Counted from the stretch's first letter, positions 43,546-52,946 are shown. The stretch: DNA of 64,000 nucleotides from JAOTVV01 sp041602035 (GCA_041602035.1 JBFIHA010000006.1:112106-176105); one strand, 5' to 3'. Numbers and translations are program-made. Notes: generated by a model from the sequence alone, not told the origin.

Positions 43546-44322
43546 ATGGCTCCATTGTCTCCAAGGATCGGCCCAATTCTCCTCGCCTTCCTCGCCTGTG
43601 GCACGCCGCTCCCCGCCCAGGTGAACGTGGAGGCACTGCGACGTGACCCCAATCGCCGAGGGCTATCGGGAATGCTCTCCGTCGACCTCGCGCTGCGCGC
43701 CGGCAACGTGGATTTGCTCCAGCTCTCGGTCAATGGACGGATCGATCGCGTGGGTGGCCGCTCCGCGTCGTTCCTGGTCGGCAGCGGCGACCTCGGGCTC
43801 CAGGGGGGAAACCGATTCACCAATGCCGGGCTCGTCCACGTGCGACACGCTCACCACGTGTACCCGTGGCTCGCCTTGGAAGCGTTCGGGCAACTCAACT
43901 ACGACGAGCCGCGATTGCTCGATTTTCGCACCCTCGTGGGCGCCGGGGTGCGTGTGCGGGCCCTCGATCGCGAGCGGTTGAGGGTCTCGGTGGGATCCGG
44001 CTACATGTTCGAACACGAGCGACTCGATCTCCCCGTCACGGCAAGCCATCCGGCACGAACATCGGTCCACCGATCGAGCAGCTACGCCTCCCTGTGGGGG
44101 GCTCCAGCGGCCACCGTCGTGCTGGGCACCACCGTATACGTGCAGCCGCAGATCGACGACCTGGAGGACGTGAGAGTGCTCAGCGACGTGTCGCTGTCGG
44201 TGAGGGTCACCGAGGCGATCGCGATGGTCACGAGAGTGAACGCGCGTTACGACAACCGCCCACCCGACGCCAAAGAGCGCGGTGACCTGGCGCTGACAAC
44301 AGGGATCTCCGTCAGCTTCTAA
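43546..44322 (+). CDS. DUF481/YdiY-like outer-membrane protein
   Basis: A 258-residue exported protein with a signal peptide ending near PLPAQ. The pattern of alternating strands, VHVRHAHHVYPWLALEAFGQ and LLDFRTLVGAGVRVR, matches DUF481 (YdiY) barrels; the C-terminus ends in Phe (GISVSF). Its function is unknown. No clear SD precedes the ATG. It is divergent from the kinase gene and convergent with the next outer-membrane gene, 18 bases apart. Confidence 0.82.
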   Translation: MAPLSPRIGPILLAFLACGTPLPAQVNVEALRRDPNRRGLSGMLSVDLALRAGNVDLLQLSVNGRIDRVGGRSASFLVGSGDLGLQGGNRFTNAGLVHVRHAHHVYPWLALEAFGQLNYDEPRLLDFRTLVGAGVRVRALDRERLRVSVGSGYMFEHERLDLPVTASHPARTSVHRSSSYASLWGAPAATVVLGTTVYVQPQIDDLEDVRVLSDVSLSVRVTEAIAMVTRVNARYDNRPPDAKERGDLALTTGISVSF

Positions 44323-44340
44323 CCCACGGCTCGCTGCCGC

Positions 44341-45834
44341 TCAGCGGATCGGCAACGACACCGATATTTGGTGCGTCGTCACGGTCACGTCTTGCAGCGT
44401 GAGCGGACCGCCCGGCGCCACGACGATGTCGTTCGCGAGCCCGGCATCGAGAAACCGTGACTCGGCCGCCGGGGTCCACGCCACACCCGGACGGCCCGTC
44501 CCGGTCGTGACCCGTCCCACGTAGCGGAGCTCCGCCTCGCCAATCCGGAGGCGGGCGCCCCAGCTCGGTACCCACTCCATCCACTGCTCGTCCTGCCGCC
44601 GGGTGGTCTCGGTCACGTTGTCCCACTGATCCAGGTGGTAGTCGTAGGCTCGGAGATGGAGTCCCAGCTGGAACGCGGCGGGCCCGATGGCCTGTGACAC
44701 CCCGACACTCACATAGGCATTCGAATGCCGAAACGCGTTCTCGATGGTCTTGCCTCCGGGCAGGATGCTGTCGCCACTGGCCGTTATCACCGTGTCGGCC
44801 GCCTCCGCCCAGGTGTCGCTCGTCGCCGGCTCGTACACGATGTCCATGCCGAACGTCAGGGTGCCGGCGGTCTTGGCAATACCCACCCCGAAATCGAACG
44901 CGGTGCTGTTTCCAGGATCCCGAGGGATGTTCACGAGTTCGTAGTTCGGGATCTTCGGATGGGACTTACGGTTGGCGGTGAGGATCCCACCCACGCGCCA
45001 CCCGCTGCGGCCCACGGGCTGGACGTATCCGAGATGGGCTCCCCAGGTCCGGGTCTTGTCGAGGTTGTTTTCGATGCGCTCGCGAGGTTCCCAGATCCAG
45101 TTGGTGGAATCGACCACGATCCACTCGACGTAGGCCACGTCGTGATCCATATCGAAGCGGTTGTGCACGAGTACCGCCTCCAAAGTTCGCCCGCCTCCGA
45201 ACGACTTGGTGAGCCCGATTCGGAGGTCTCTCATGCCACCCGACTGCTCAATGGACGAGGCCATGGCGTACAGGTGCTCCACGCCATCCATGGCGTTGAG
45301 GTCGGACAAGAAGACGCTCGCGCCCAGGGCGACTTCGCCTGGGAGCACCGTGCCGAGGGTCAGGAACACATACTTGTTGGTGGCGGAACGTCGCGACAGC
45401 GCGTCTGGTGGTAGGACGGCGCGCTCGAAGAACGGACCCGGCCAGAACACCTGGTCACCGGCCTTCAGTTGCTGCAGGGCCGCCAAGCCCCCGCCGAACG
45501 TACTCCCCGACCGGAACAGGACACCGACCGGGAGCGACCGGGCACTGCCAGCATTTTGCGACATGCTATAGAAGGTCGGCGCCGTGAAGACGCGGGACTC
45601 GGAGAGCCGTGCGCCCTGTGCCGGATTGACGAACGGATCAAGCAGATCGTCATCCAGGGCGATTCCCACCCCACCCATCCCCAGCTTATCGGAGGGGAAC
45701 AACAGGAACTGGTCACCGGCCGCGACCGGAATCGTCTTGAGCGAGATGACCTGCGCCGTTGCCATGGTCGGCATCGCCAGGAGAATCGAAACGAACAGGA
45801 CTGTACGGGCGCGCATACTCCGAAGGCCTTTCAT
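44341..45834 (-). CDS. Large outer-membrane beta-barrel protein
   Basis: A 497-residue exported protein of unknown family. The signal peptide (TVLFVSILLAMPTMATAQ) is followed by long, alternating, Gly-rich strands (DKLGMGGVGIALDDDLLDPF, GWRVGGILTANRK) as in barrels of the PorV/FadL/UPF0164 style. ATG at 45834 follows AGGAGA at 7 bases; the frame extends about 150 bases upstream without an SD. A 16-base palindrome lies 34 bases upstream of the start. It faces away from the sigma-factor operon. Confidence 0.8.
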   Translation of the reverse strand: MKGLRSMRARTVLFVSILLAMPTMATAQVISLKTIPVAAGDQFLLFPSDKLGMGGVGIALDDDLLDPFVNPAQGARLSESRVFTAPTFYSMSQNAGSARSLPVGVLFRSGSTFGGGLAALQQLKAGDQVFWPGPFFERAVLPPDALSRRSATNKYVFLTLGTVLPGEVALGASVFLSDLNAMDGVEHLYAMASSIEQSGGMRDLRIGLTKSFGGGRTLEAVLVHNRFDMDHDVAYVEWIVVDSTNWIWEPRERIENNLDKTRTWGAHLGYVQPVGRSGWRVGGILTANRKSHPKIPNYELVNIPRDPGNSTAFDFGVGIAKTAGTLTFGMDIVYEPATSDTWAEAADTVITASGDSILPGGKTIENAFRHSNAYVSVGVSQAIGPAAFQLGLHLRAYDYHLDQWDNVTETTRRQDEQWMEWVPSWGARLRIGEAELRYVGRVTTGTGRPGVAWTPAAESRFLDAGLANDIVVAPGGPLTLQDVTVTTHQISVSLPIR

Positions 45835-45867
45835 GGGCGTTCTCCTGCTTGCAGCGAGGGCAGTTCC

Positions 45868-45883
45868 TCGCGTGATCACGCGA
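45868..45883. promoter_or_regulatory. 16-bp perfect palindrome, candidate operator
   Basis: TCGCGTGATCACGCGA, a perfect palindrome 34 bases upstream of the outer-membrane gene start, in the 302-base divergent region before the ECF sigma gene. Its position fits an operator for the minus-strand gene. Confidence 0.5.
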
Positions 45884-46045
45884 CCGGGACTCCCTGACAT
45901 GCGTCGGACGTCCACGGGACAGGACGCGTCATCATGGACGGTAGGAGCCATGCGCAGTACACTTTCACCGAATTCGATCACCGCGACGCCTCGACCGGGG
46001 GGGCACCGGGCGAGAACACCCGGAGGTCACAGGTTGTACGACCGA

Positions 46046-46062
46046 TGCCACATGCCGTGGCA
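46046..46062. promoter_or_regulatory. Inverted repeat upstream of the sigma factor gene
   Basis: TGCCAC-N5-GTGGCA, 75 bases upstream of the sigma factor start. It could be an operator or part of an autoregulated promoter. I cannot place a convincing ECF -35/-10 pair. Confidence 0.35.
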
Positions 46063-46136
46063 CGATCACTCACCCCCGATACCCGGCAGATGCCGGCGGC
46101 GTCACAGCCTCGCGGCGGTGACCTCGAGGGCCATCG

Positions 46137-46697
46137 ATGGGTATTCATGACGTGACGGGGGAAAGCGACGGGGCCCTCGTCCAGCGCGTGCTGGATGGAG
46201 ACACCGCAGCGTACGCGGGCCTCGTCAGCCGGTACCGCGATCGACTGGGCCGCTATGCGATGCGCATGCTCGGGAACCGGGCGGATGCGGAGGAGGCGCT
46301 CCAGGACGCATTCGTCCGCGGCTATCGGTCCCTCAGGCGCTGTACCGATCCCGAGCGGTTTGGGGCGTGGCTGTTCGGCATTCTCGTCAACCGCTGCCGC
46401 ACGCTCGGCGGGCGGCGCGCCCGCAGGCAGCGAACCGTTGTTCACGACGAACTGGCGCTGAGCCGGGCATCGGTGAGAGACGAAGGTGAGCAGTTCGCGC
46501 TGCGGGAGACGATACGGTGGGCGGTGGCGCAGCTGCCGTCCGCCAATCGGGAGGCGTTCTTGCTCAAGCACGTCGAAGAGCTGAGTTACGAGGAGATGAC
46601 GGAAATCACGGGAGCCAGCGTGTCGGCCCTCAAGATGCGCGTGATGCGGGCACGCGAGGAACTCCAACGACTGCTTTCAGAGGTCGTGCATGACTGA
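46137..46697 (+). CDS. ECF-family RNA polymerase sigma factor
   Basis: A 186-residue sigma factor. Region 2 includes VSRYRDRLGRYAMRMLGNRADAEEALQDAF (seen at about 30-60) and region 4 has FLLKHVEELSYEEMTEITG with the helix-turn-helix ending SALKMRVMRAREEL. Its stop overlaps the next gene by 8 bases. That gene encodes a membrane protein with a carbohydrate-binding-like domain, in the place where an anti-sigma factor is expected. Likely directs its own operon. Confidence 0.93.
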   Translation: MGIHDVTGESDGALVQRVLDGDTAAYAGLVSRYRDRLGRYAMRMLGNRADAEEALQDAFVRGYRSLRRCTDPERFGAWLFGILVNRCRTLGGRRARRQRTVVHDELALSRASVRDEGEQFALRETIRWAVAQLPSANREAFLLKHVEELSYEEMTEITGASVSALKMRVMRAREELQRLLSEVVHD

Positions 46698-47262
46698 GCG
46701 CGATATGCTGCTCGAACGCGTGGCCGAGGTCTTGAAGGAGCCCGTCGCCATCGATCCCGATCTGGATCGGCGGATCATGAACGAAGTGCGGGCCGGACCC
46801 ACGGTGCGCGCACCTATCGGCCCGGTGGCGTGGCTCATCCGACGGCGCGTCGTGTCGGTGAGCCCGCTTGGGGGGCTCGCGCTGGCCGCCGGGATTGCGG
46901 CGGTGGCGCTGTTGGGCCGTTCCGTGTGGCAGGCTACTGCACCGTCGGCGGCGCCGCCATCGGCGACCGTCGCCGCCACGGCCGAGCCGACACCGTCGCT
47001 CGTACAGTTCGTGATCCTGGCACCAACGGCAGGCACCGTGTCGCTCGTTGGCGACTTCAACGACTGGGACCGTTCGGCCACGCCGATGCGGCCCGCGCGG
47101 GGAGACGGGATCTGGTCGGTCACGGTACCGCTGGAGCCAGGACGCTATCGCTACGCGTTTTTGGTCGATGGGCAAACCTGGGTGGCCGATCCCTCGGCAC
47201 CCAGCACCTTCGACGACGACTTTGGACCGCCGAATTCGGTGGTCACCGTAGGAGGATCATGA
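46690..47262 (+). CDS. Membrane protein with CBM48/AMPK-like domain in anti-sigma position
   Basis: A 190-residue protein. The cytoplasmic N-terminus (about 1-55) has no HxxxCxxC zinc motif, followed by a helix (LGGLALAAGIAAVALLG) and a Pro/Ala linker. The outer domain (about 100-185) has VSLVGDFNDWD, GIWSVTVPLEPGRYRYAFLVDG and WVADPSAP, a clear CBM48/AMPK glycogen-binding E-set pattern. By position it should be the anti-sigma factor of the ECF sigma. Its extracytoplasmic domain could sense a carbohydrate. The sensing role is inference. Confidence 0.85.
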   Translation: MTERDMLLERVAEVLKEPVAIDPDLDRRIMNEVRAGPTVRAPIGPVAWLIRRRVVSVSPLGGLALAAGIAAVALLGRSVWQATAPSAAPPSATVAATAEPTPSLVQFVILAPTAGTVSLVGDFNDWDRSATPMRPARGDGIWSVTVPLEPGRYRYAFLVDGQTWVADPSAPSTFDDDFGPPNSVVTVGGS

Positions 47263-47891
47263 GACTCCGTCCGGCCATCATCGTGATGACCCTGGCCGTT
47301 GCCGGGTCATCGTGGGCCGAGGCCCAGGAACCGCGTCTGGTCGGTCGGCTCCCTGCTGACGCTCGACTCCACGTCGATGCGATTCTCGACTCGGCGCGCA
47401 GCTTGGGACTGCCAATCGAACCGCTCGTCGATCGAGCGCTGGAGGGTGCCAGCAAACAGGCGTCCGGCGAGCGAATCGTTACCGCCGTGCGTCGCCTCGC
47501 CGGCGAGCTGCAAATCGCCCGAGATGCGTTGGGAAGCCGCTCCACCTCCAACGAGGTCACGGCCGGGGCGAGCGCGCTGCGAGCGGGGGCGACCGGGGAC
47601 GATCTCGCACGGCTCCGCCGCCTGCGCACGGACCGGTCCCTCGCCATTGCCGCCGCCGTCCTGGCCGACCTCGTTGCCGTCGGCGTTCCCGCCGATACGG
47701 CGGTGGCCGCCGTTCTGGCACTCGCCGAGTTCGCGCAGGACGCCGAGTACCTGGCACTGCGCGATAACGTCGAGCGAGACGTGGCGTTGGGCGCTTCCCC
47801 GATTTCCGCGCTGGGCGTCCGGGTGGAGGCGAACGCTCCTCAGGGAGATTTCGGCGCCACAAGCTCCCGTCCTCCGGCTCGCAAACCGTAG
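47259..47891 (+). CDS. Hypothetical exported protein of the sigma operon
   Basis: A 210-residue protein with a signal peptide (PAIIVMTLAVAGSSWAEAQ). The remainder is helical and Ala/Leu/Arg-rich (DDLARLRRLRTDRSLAIAAA). No family is recognised. ATG at 47259 overlaps the preceding stop by 4 bases and has GGAGG just before it. It is probably a periplasmic partner of the two CBM48-like proteins that flank it. Confidence 0.72.
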   Translation: MRLRPAIIVMTLAVAGSSWAEAQEPRLVGRLPADARLHVDAILDSARSLGLPIEPLVDRALEGASKQASGERIVTAVRRLAGELQIARDALGSRSTSNEVTAGASALRAGATGDDLARLRRLRTDRSLAIAAAVLADLVAVGVPADTAVAAVLALAEFAQDAEYLALRDNVERDVALGASPISALGVRVEANAPQGDFGATSSRPPARKP

Positions 47892-47906
47892 CGCACTCGG
47901 CAGCCG

Positions 47907-49049
47907 GTGATCTGCCGCTGGCCGGTCGTCACCGCAACGGCTGTCGGGCTGTTCACGCTCGCCGTTCCCCTCTCCGCGCAGACCACGGCATCGCTCGAAC
48001 TCGGTGGGTCGATCGTCCAGTACGATGGCTTTCTGTCGTCGGGCGCGGTGTACGGCACGCCGATGCTGCGTCTGGACGGACGCGCCTACAGTGTGGCGGT
48101 GCAGGGAAGCTACCTCCTGTTTGAAAGCGGTAACCGCATCTTGCAGGGCACCACGGCGGGGGCCTGGCTCACGCCGCGCCTCGGTCCAGTGCGCGGCGAA
48201 CTCTCGGCCTCGGCCGGCGTGACCGGCTACGAGGACTATCCCAGCTACGGACACGTCCTCGGCCGTGGCAAGCTCCACCTCATCGGCGAGGGGATCGGAG
48301 CGTGGGTCGCCGGCGCGACCGGGAGCTCGTTCTTCGGCTCCATCTGGGATGCGGCCACCGAGCTCAGCCTCGGTGCCTGGGCCGCGTCCCCCGAATTCGG
48401 TGGCGGCGTTACGCTCACGCATTCCCGCCTCCTGGACACGACCTTCACGGACGTCGTGGCGGGAGGGCGCTGGCGCACGGCGGTGGGCGAGTTGGATGGA
48501 TCGCTAGGGATCCGGACGTCCGCCGTCGGGAGCGGGGGTGGGGTGTACGGGGACATCGGTGCGCGGTTTCGGCTCTCCAGCAGGTTTGCCATCCTGGCCA
48601 GCGGCGGTCGCTATCCCGCCGACCCCGTGCGCGGCGTACTCGCGGCCAGCTATGCCAGTCTCGGGTTGCGATTCGATTTCGTCCCGACACGACGCACACC
48701 GCTGGCATCCCTGTCCACCGCCTTGAGCCGCGTGGTCCCGGCCGCAGCGGACCGAGGCGGCAGTGCCGCGGCCGCACTCACTCTCCAACCGTCGTCGGGT
48801 GGCTTCGCCCTCCTGCAGGTGTCGGCCCCGGGGGCCGCGCGGGTCGAAGTGATGGGAGAATTCACCGACTGGGAGCCGCTCACCCTCGCTCGAACCCGAC
48901 CCGGCACCTTCGAGATTCTGCTGCGCCTCGCGCCGGGCAGCTACCGGCTCAACGTGCGGCTGGACGGTGGACCGTGGATCGTGCCGACCGGGGCCAGGGC
49001 CGAGGCGGACGACTTCGGTCAGACGGTCGGCATCGTCCTCGTCCAGTGA
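47907..49049 (+). CDS. Outer-membrane barrel with C-terminal CBM48-like domain
   Basis: A 380-residue exported protein. The signal peptide ends near PLSAQ. Residues about 25-285 form alternating strands typical of a barrel (ASLELGGSIVQYDGF, AYSVAVQGSYLLFESG). The last 85 residues are an E-set domain (ARVEVMGEFTDWE, LAPGSYRLNVRLDGGPWIV) like that of the anti-sigma-position protein. A barrel with a C-terminal CBM48-like module is unusual. Its GTG start lacks a strong SD. It ends the sigma operon. Confidence 0.78.
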   Translation: MICRWPVVTATAVGLFTLAVPLSAQTTASLELGGSIVQYDGFLSSGAVYGTPMLRLDGRAYSVAVQGSYLLFESGNRILQGTTAGAWLTPRLGPVRGELSASAGVTGYEDYPSYGHVLGRGKLHLIGEGIGAWVAGATGSSFFGSIWDAATELSLGAWAASPEFGGGVTLTHSRLLDTTFTDVVAGGRWRTAVGELDGSLGIRTSAVGSGGGVYGDIGARFRLSSRFAILASGGRYPADPVRGVLAASYASLGLRFDFVPTRRTPLASLSTALSRVVPAAADRGGSAAAALTLQPSSGGFALLQVSAPGAARVEVMGEFTDWEPLTLARTRPGTFEILLRLAPGSYRLNVRLDGGPWIVPTGARAEADDFGQTVGIVLVQ

Positions 49050-49205
49050 CGATCGAGCGCCTGAGGTCGACGGGCGTCGGCGCGTAGGGGCTCCCGGCAC
49101 TCGCTTCAGGCGGCCCAAACCCAATCCACGAAATGTGATCTGTGCTGCTTGCGCAGCGCGGTGGTTCTCCTCATCCTGTTCCAGCCCAAACCGTCCGGAG
49201 CGTCA

Positions 49206-51293
49206 GTGAGGAACGAATCGGCTACCCAGCCCCCCGTCCCCTTGGATTCGGCCGTGCGTCTCGTCGGCTACTCCTTCCTCATTCTGTTCTTCGAGCTGGC
49301 GCTCATTCGGTACGTGCCCGCCTACGTGCGGGTGTTCGGGTTCTATCTCAACTTCGTGCTCATCGCGACGTTCCTCGGCATGGGGGTGGGCCTCCTGCGT
49401 GTGGAGAGTGCCGAGCGCCTGCGTTGGCTGGCGATTCCAGCCATGCTGCTGCTCCTCGTCACGGTGCGCCTCTTCGCCAACGTATTTGTTGACGTGCCGG
49501 CCGATCCCGACGAGTGGTTGTGGGCCGTCTATCCACAGATGTCCCCCAACGTCAGGCGGTTCGGGCTCCTCCCCACCACCACGCTGCTGTTCACGCTGTG
49601 TGCGCTGTTCTTCGTGCCGCTGGGCGCACTCATGGGACAGGAATTCCGGCGCTTCCGGCCACTGGTCGCCTACTCGTTGGACATTGGCGGGAGCCTGGCC
49701 GGCATCCTGGCGTTCGGAGTGCTGAGCCTGATGCGAACCAGTCCGCCGATCTGGTTCGCGATGGGCGCCGCGGTCTGGGTCATGCTGTCGCTGCGGCATC
49801 GCGCGTACAGTTTGAGCCTGCTCGCTACGGGCGTCGTTGCCGTCACCCTCACCGTGCTGACCGCCAAACCGCGGCCGGAGTACTGGTCCCCGTACTACCG
49901 TATCAACATTCACACCCTGGCGGATGGCGTGCAGACCCTCGACGTGAACGGCTCACTCCATCAATGGATGATCGACTTCCGTCCCGAGATCGTGGACTCT
50001 AGCGGCCAGCTTCAGGGGATGCTGACCGATTACATCCGGCCCTATATCCTGCTCGACAACGTCGACACCGTGCTCGTCGTCGGAGCGGGCACGGGAAACG
50101 ATGTGGCGCTGCTCCTGAAGGCGGGAGTGTCGTATATCGATGCGGTGGAGATCGACCCGACGATCTACGAGATCGGCAGGGAAGCCAATTACCAAGATCG
50201 GTACGGCGACCCGCGCGTCCACGTGCACATCAACGACGCGCGGGCCCACTTCGACCGTACCCGGCAGCGATACGACCTGGTCCTGCTGGGCACGCTCGAC
50301 AGCCAGACCCTGCTGTCGGGCATGACGTCACTCCGGCTCGACAACTACGTGTACACGCAGGAGGCATTCGGTGCGGCCCGAGCTCTGCTAAAGCCAGGGG
50401 GAAGCCTGGTGGCCTACCACATGTCCGGCTACCCGTACATCGCGGCCAAGATCTATCGACTCATGGAGCAGGCCTTCGGTGAGCCACCCGCGGTCCGCTT
50501 CGAGGCCCCACACCGCCTCTTCAACTACACCTTCATTGCCGGGCGCGCCGCGCAAAAGGCAACCGATTGGACCACCCCGGAGTCGGTGCTCACCACGGCA
50601 GTCACGATACCGGAGGACGACTGGCCCTACCTCTACCTCCGGCGGCCCACGCTCCCCGAGCACTACGTGCAGGCCCTCATCATGGTCTTGCTCGTGGCAC
50701 TGGTATTCGTCGGATTCGGGACGGGGGTCACGCAACTGCATACGCTGCGATTCGACTGGGGGATGTTCTTCCTCGGGGCCGGATTCCTGTTGGTGGAAAC
50801 GAAGAGCGTCTCGGAGATCTCGCTCTTGTTCGGCGCGACATGGACCGTCAACCTGGTGGTCTTCTACTCGATCCTCACGGTCATTCTGATCGCGAACATC
50901 TGGGTGCTCCGCCGGCCGGCACATGGCACCCGCTGGCCGTTCGTGGGCCTCTTTCTGAGTCTCGTCGTGGCGTATGCCGTGCCGGCACGGAGCCTTTTGC
51001 CGCTCGGGCTCGTGGGTCAATGGATCGTCGGTGGCTTGCTGGTGGCGCTCCCGGTCTTGTTTGCCGCGCTGGTCTTTGCGGTCCTGTTCCGCTCGCGGAC
51101 CGCCAATCCCACCGCTGCGCTCGCCGCCAATCTCCTGGGGGCGATCGTCGGCGGTGTGTTGGAGTACTCCTCGATGATCGTGGGCATCAAGTTCCTGTAC
51201 GTGATCGCCGCGGTGTTCTACCTCGTCGCGTTCCTGGCCAGCGAGCGTGCGGAGCGATCCGTCCCGTCCCCGCTCGCGGCAGGACGAGCGTAG
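49206..51293 (+). CDS. Membrane-embedded spermidine-synthase-like protein
   Basis: A 695-residue protein with about five N-terminal helices, a cytoplasmic Rossmann domain of spermidine-synthase/methyltransferase type (VLVVGAGTGNDVALLL near residue 291, VEIDPTIYEIG, INDARAHF), and about seven C-terminal helices. Known SpeE-MFS-like fusions aminopropylate polyamines, but substrate residues are not assured here. GTG at 49206 has GGAG upstream and is preferred over a TTG at 49149. The Ser/Thr kinase gene starts 3 bases after its stop. Confidence 0.85.
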   Translation: MRNESATQPPVPLDSAVRLVGYSFLILFFELALIRYVPAYVRVFGFYLNFVLIATFLGMGVGLLRVESAERLRWLAIPAMLLLLVTVRLFANVFVDVPADPDEWLWAVYPQMSPNVRRFGLLPTTTLLFTLCALFFVPLGALMGQEFRRFRPLVAYSLDIGGSLAGILAFGVLSLMRTSPPIWFAMGAAVWVMLSLRHRAYSLSLLATGVVAVTLTVLTAKPRPEYWSPYYRINIHTLADGVQTLDVNGSLHQWMIDFRPEIVDSSGQLQGMLTDYIRPYILLDNVDTVLVVGAGTGNDVALLLKAGVSYIDAVEIDPTIYEIGREANYQDRYGDPRVHVHINDARAHFDRTRQRYDLVLLGTLDSQTLLSGMTSLRLDNYVYTQEAFGAARALLKPGGSLVAYHMSGYPYIAAKIYRLMEQAFGEPPAVRFEAPHRLFNYTFIAGRAAQKATDWTTPESVLTTAVTIPEDDWPYLYLRRPTLPEHYVQALIMVLLVALVFVGFGTGVTQLHTLRFDWGMFFLGAGFLLVETKSVSEISLLFGATWTVNLVVFYSILTVILIANIWVLRRPAHGTRWPFVGLFLSLVVAYAVPARSLLPLGLVGQWIVGGLLVALPVLFAALVFAVLFRSRTANPTAALAANLLGAIVGGVLEYSSMIVGIKFLYVIAAVFYLVAFLASERAERSVPSPLAAGRA

Positions 51294-51296
51294 ACC

Positions 51297-52871
51297 GTGT
51301 CCGCCCATCCCGACGCATCGGACACGTTGGCCAAGCTGAGCGCCGCCCTTGGGCCCAACTATCAGGTCCGCCGCGCGGTGGGACGCGGCGGGTTTGCCGA
51401 GGTGTTCGAGGTGTGGGATCGGGAACTCGAACGACGTCTCGCGGTGAAGGTGCTGCGGCCCGATATCGCGTGGACGTCCGGCATGCTGCAGCGGTTCAAG
51501 CAGGAGGCGCGCGCGGTCGCCGGCCTGCAGCACACCAACATCCTCCCGATTCACTTCGTTGGTGAAGGGCACGGTCTGGTGTACTACGCCATGCCATTCG
51601 TCGAGGGGGAGTCGCTGGGTGACGTGCTGCGGAACGCCGGCGCGCTCCCACCCAAACGGGCGGTGGCGGTCGCCATCCCGGTACTGGAGGCGCTCGGCCA
51701 TGCTCACGGGCAGGCGATCGTGCACCGCGACATCAAGCCGGACAACATCATGCTCGAGCGTGCGAGCGGGCGTCCGCTGCTCGTGGATTTTGGCATTGCG
51801 AAGCGCCTCGACAGCCAGGCCGCCCTGACACAGACGGGGTTCGTGGTCGGGACGCCGCACTACATGAGTCCGGAACAGGCCCTCGGCCAGAGCAATTTGG
51901 ACGCGCGGTCCGACCTCTATTCGTTTGGCGCGGTGCTGTTCCAGATGGTGACGGGGAGTCCGCCGTTCGAGGGTGACTCGTCGCAGGAGATCGTCGGCAA
52001 GCACATCGCCGAGCCGCCCCCTGCCCCGGCCGAGCTGGACCGACAGATCCCGGCATGGCTGTCGCAGGTCATCACCCACTGTCTCGAGAAGAAGCCCGAG
52101 GACCGCTACCAGTCGGCAGCCGAGGTGGTCGAGGCCCTCCAGACCGGGCCCGGGGGTGCGGCGCGGCCTGCCTCGGAGCCTGAGATCGTGGCGGGGGTCG
52201 ATACCGGTGCCAAGACCGAGCCGGTCACGCGCCCGGAGCTGCCGACGCCCAGGCCGACTCCCCGCCGAGGACGGACGCGTCGTCTCGCGCTCATCGTCGT
52301 GCCGATCACCGTCCTGGCCATCGCCATCGTGGCATGGGTGTCCCGTCCTCGGCTGGTCTTCGAAAACCCGCTGACCGACCCGGTTCGCGTCAGGATCGCC
52401 GACGCGGAGCACGTCGTGGAGCCTGGCGACCACGTGGCGGTCCGACTGCCCCGCCGCCGTCCCGCCGCGATCGTGTGGACGCTGGAGCGACGCACCGACA
52501 CTGAGGGAGCACCACTCGGTATGGAGATCTCGGGCGCGTTCACGATCGATCGGCCACGCGGCCGTATGGTCCGCACCGCCCACGCCAGCCCTGGCGATCG
52601 CGCCTATTTCGCTCCGCTCATCACCAACGAGACAGGGACGCCGGTGACGGTCGTCGTGAACGCCGGGACCGATGCCGCCGTGTCATGCAACTGCACCGTT
52701 CCACCTGGAGCAACGCGGATGGCGATCGGGTATTACCCGTTGTTTCAGAACTCCGCCGTGCGGGCGGTGGATCCCGTGGGCCGATCGGCGACGTTCACCG
52801 ATCTCGGGGCCGAGGTGGAGCGCACGACCGGCGTCGTGGGTCTCCGATTCGAGGCACGTGATCTTCGATGA
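51297..52871 (+). CDS. Membrane Ser/Thr kinase with beta-rich sensor region
   Basis: A 524-residue kinase. Kinase domain about residues 22-285: GRGGFAEVFEV, LAVKVLRPD, IVHRDIKPDNI, LVDFGIAK and GTPHYMSPEQ. A Pro-rich linker precedes a transmembrane helix (ALIVVPITVLAIAIVAWV, about 330-348). The outer 170 residues are beta-rich (VRIADAEHVVEPGDHVAVRL) with a lone CNC motif and no PASTA repeats. It differs from the other kinases here in using GGFAEVF. It is translated 3 bases after the spermidine-synthase-like gene and may regulate it. Confidence 0.9.
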   Translation: MSAHPDASDTLAKLSAALGPNYQVRRAVGRGGFAEVFEVWDRELERRLAVKVLRPDIAWTSGMLQRFKQEARAVAGLQHTNILPIHFVGEGHGLVYYAMPFVEGESLGDVLRNAGALPPKRAVAVAIPVLEALGHAHGQAIVHRDIKPDNIMLERASGRPLLVDFGIAKRLDSQAALTQTGFVVGTPHYMSPEQALGQSNLDARSDLYSFGAVLFQMVTGSPPFEGDSSQEIVGKHIAEPPPAPAELDRQIPAWLSQVITHCLEKKPEDRYQSAAEVVEALQTGPGGAARPASEPEIVAGVDTGAKTEPVTRPELPTPRPTPRRGRTRRLALIVVPITVLAIAIVAWVSRPRLVFENPLTDPVRVRIADAEHVVEPGDHVAVRLPRRRPAAIVWTLERRTDTEGAPLGMEISGAFTIDRPRGRMVRTAHASPGDRAYFAPLITNETGTPVTVVVNAGTDAAVSCNCTVPPGATRMAIGYYPLFQNSAVRAVDPVGRSATFTDLGAEVERTTGVVGLRFEARDLR

Positions 52872-52946
52872 CCGCACGAAGCTGCTACCCGCGCTGTGGC
52901 GCTCGTCCTTTCCGATCTCTGTGCCAGGCTTTATCTTAGCCCCCCT

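Noticed and set aside
50388..52583. Minus-strand open frame of 731 codons
   Set aside because: Antisense to the spermidine-synthase-like and kinase genes. Composition is Arg/Asp/Gly/His-rich as expected for a shadow of high-GC coding DNA.
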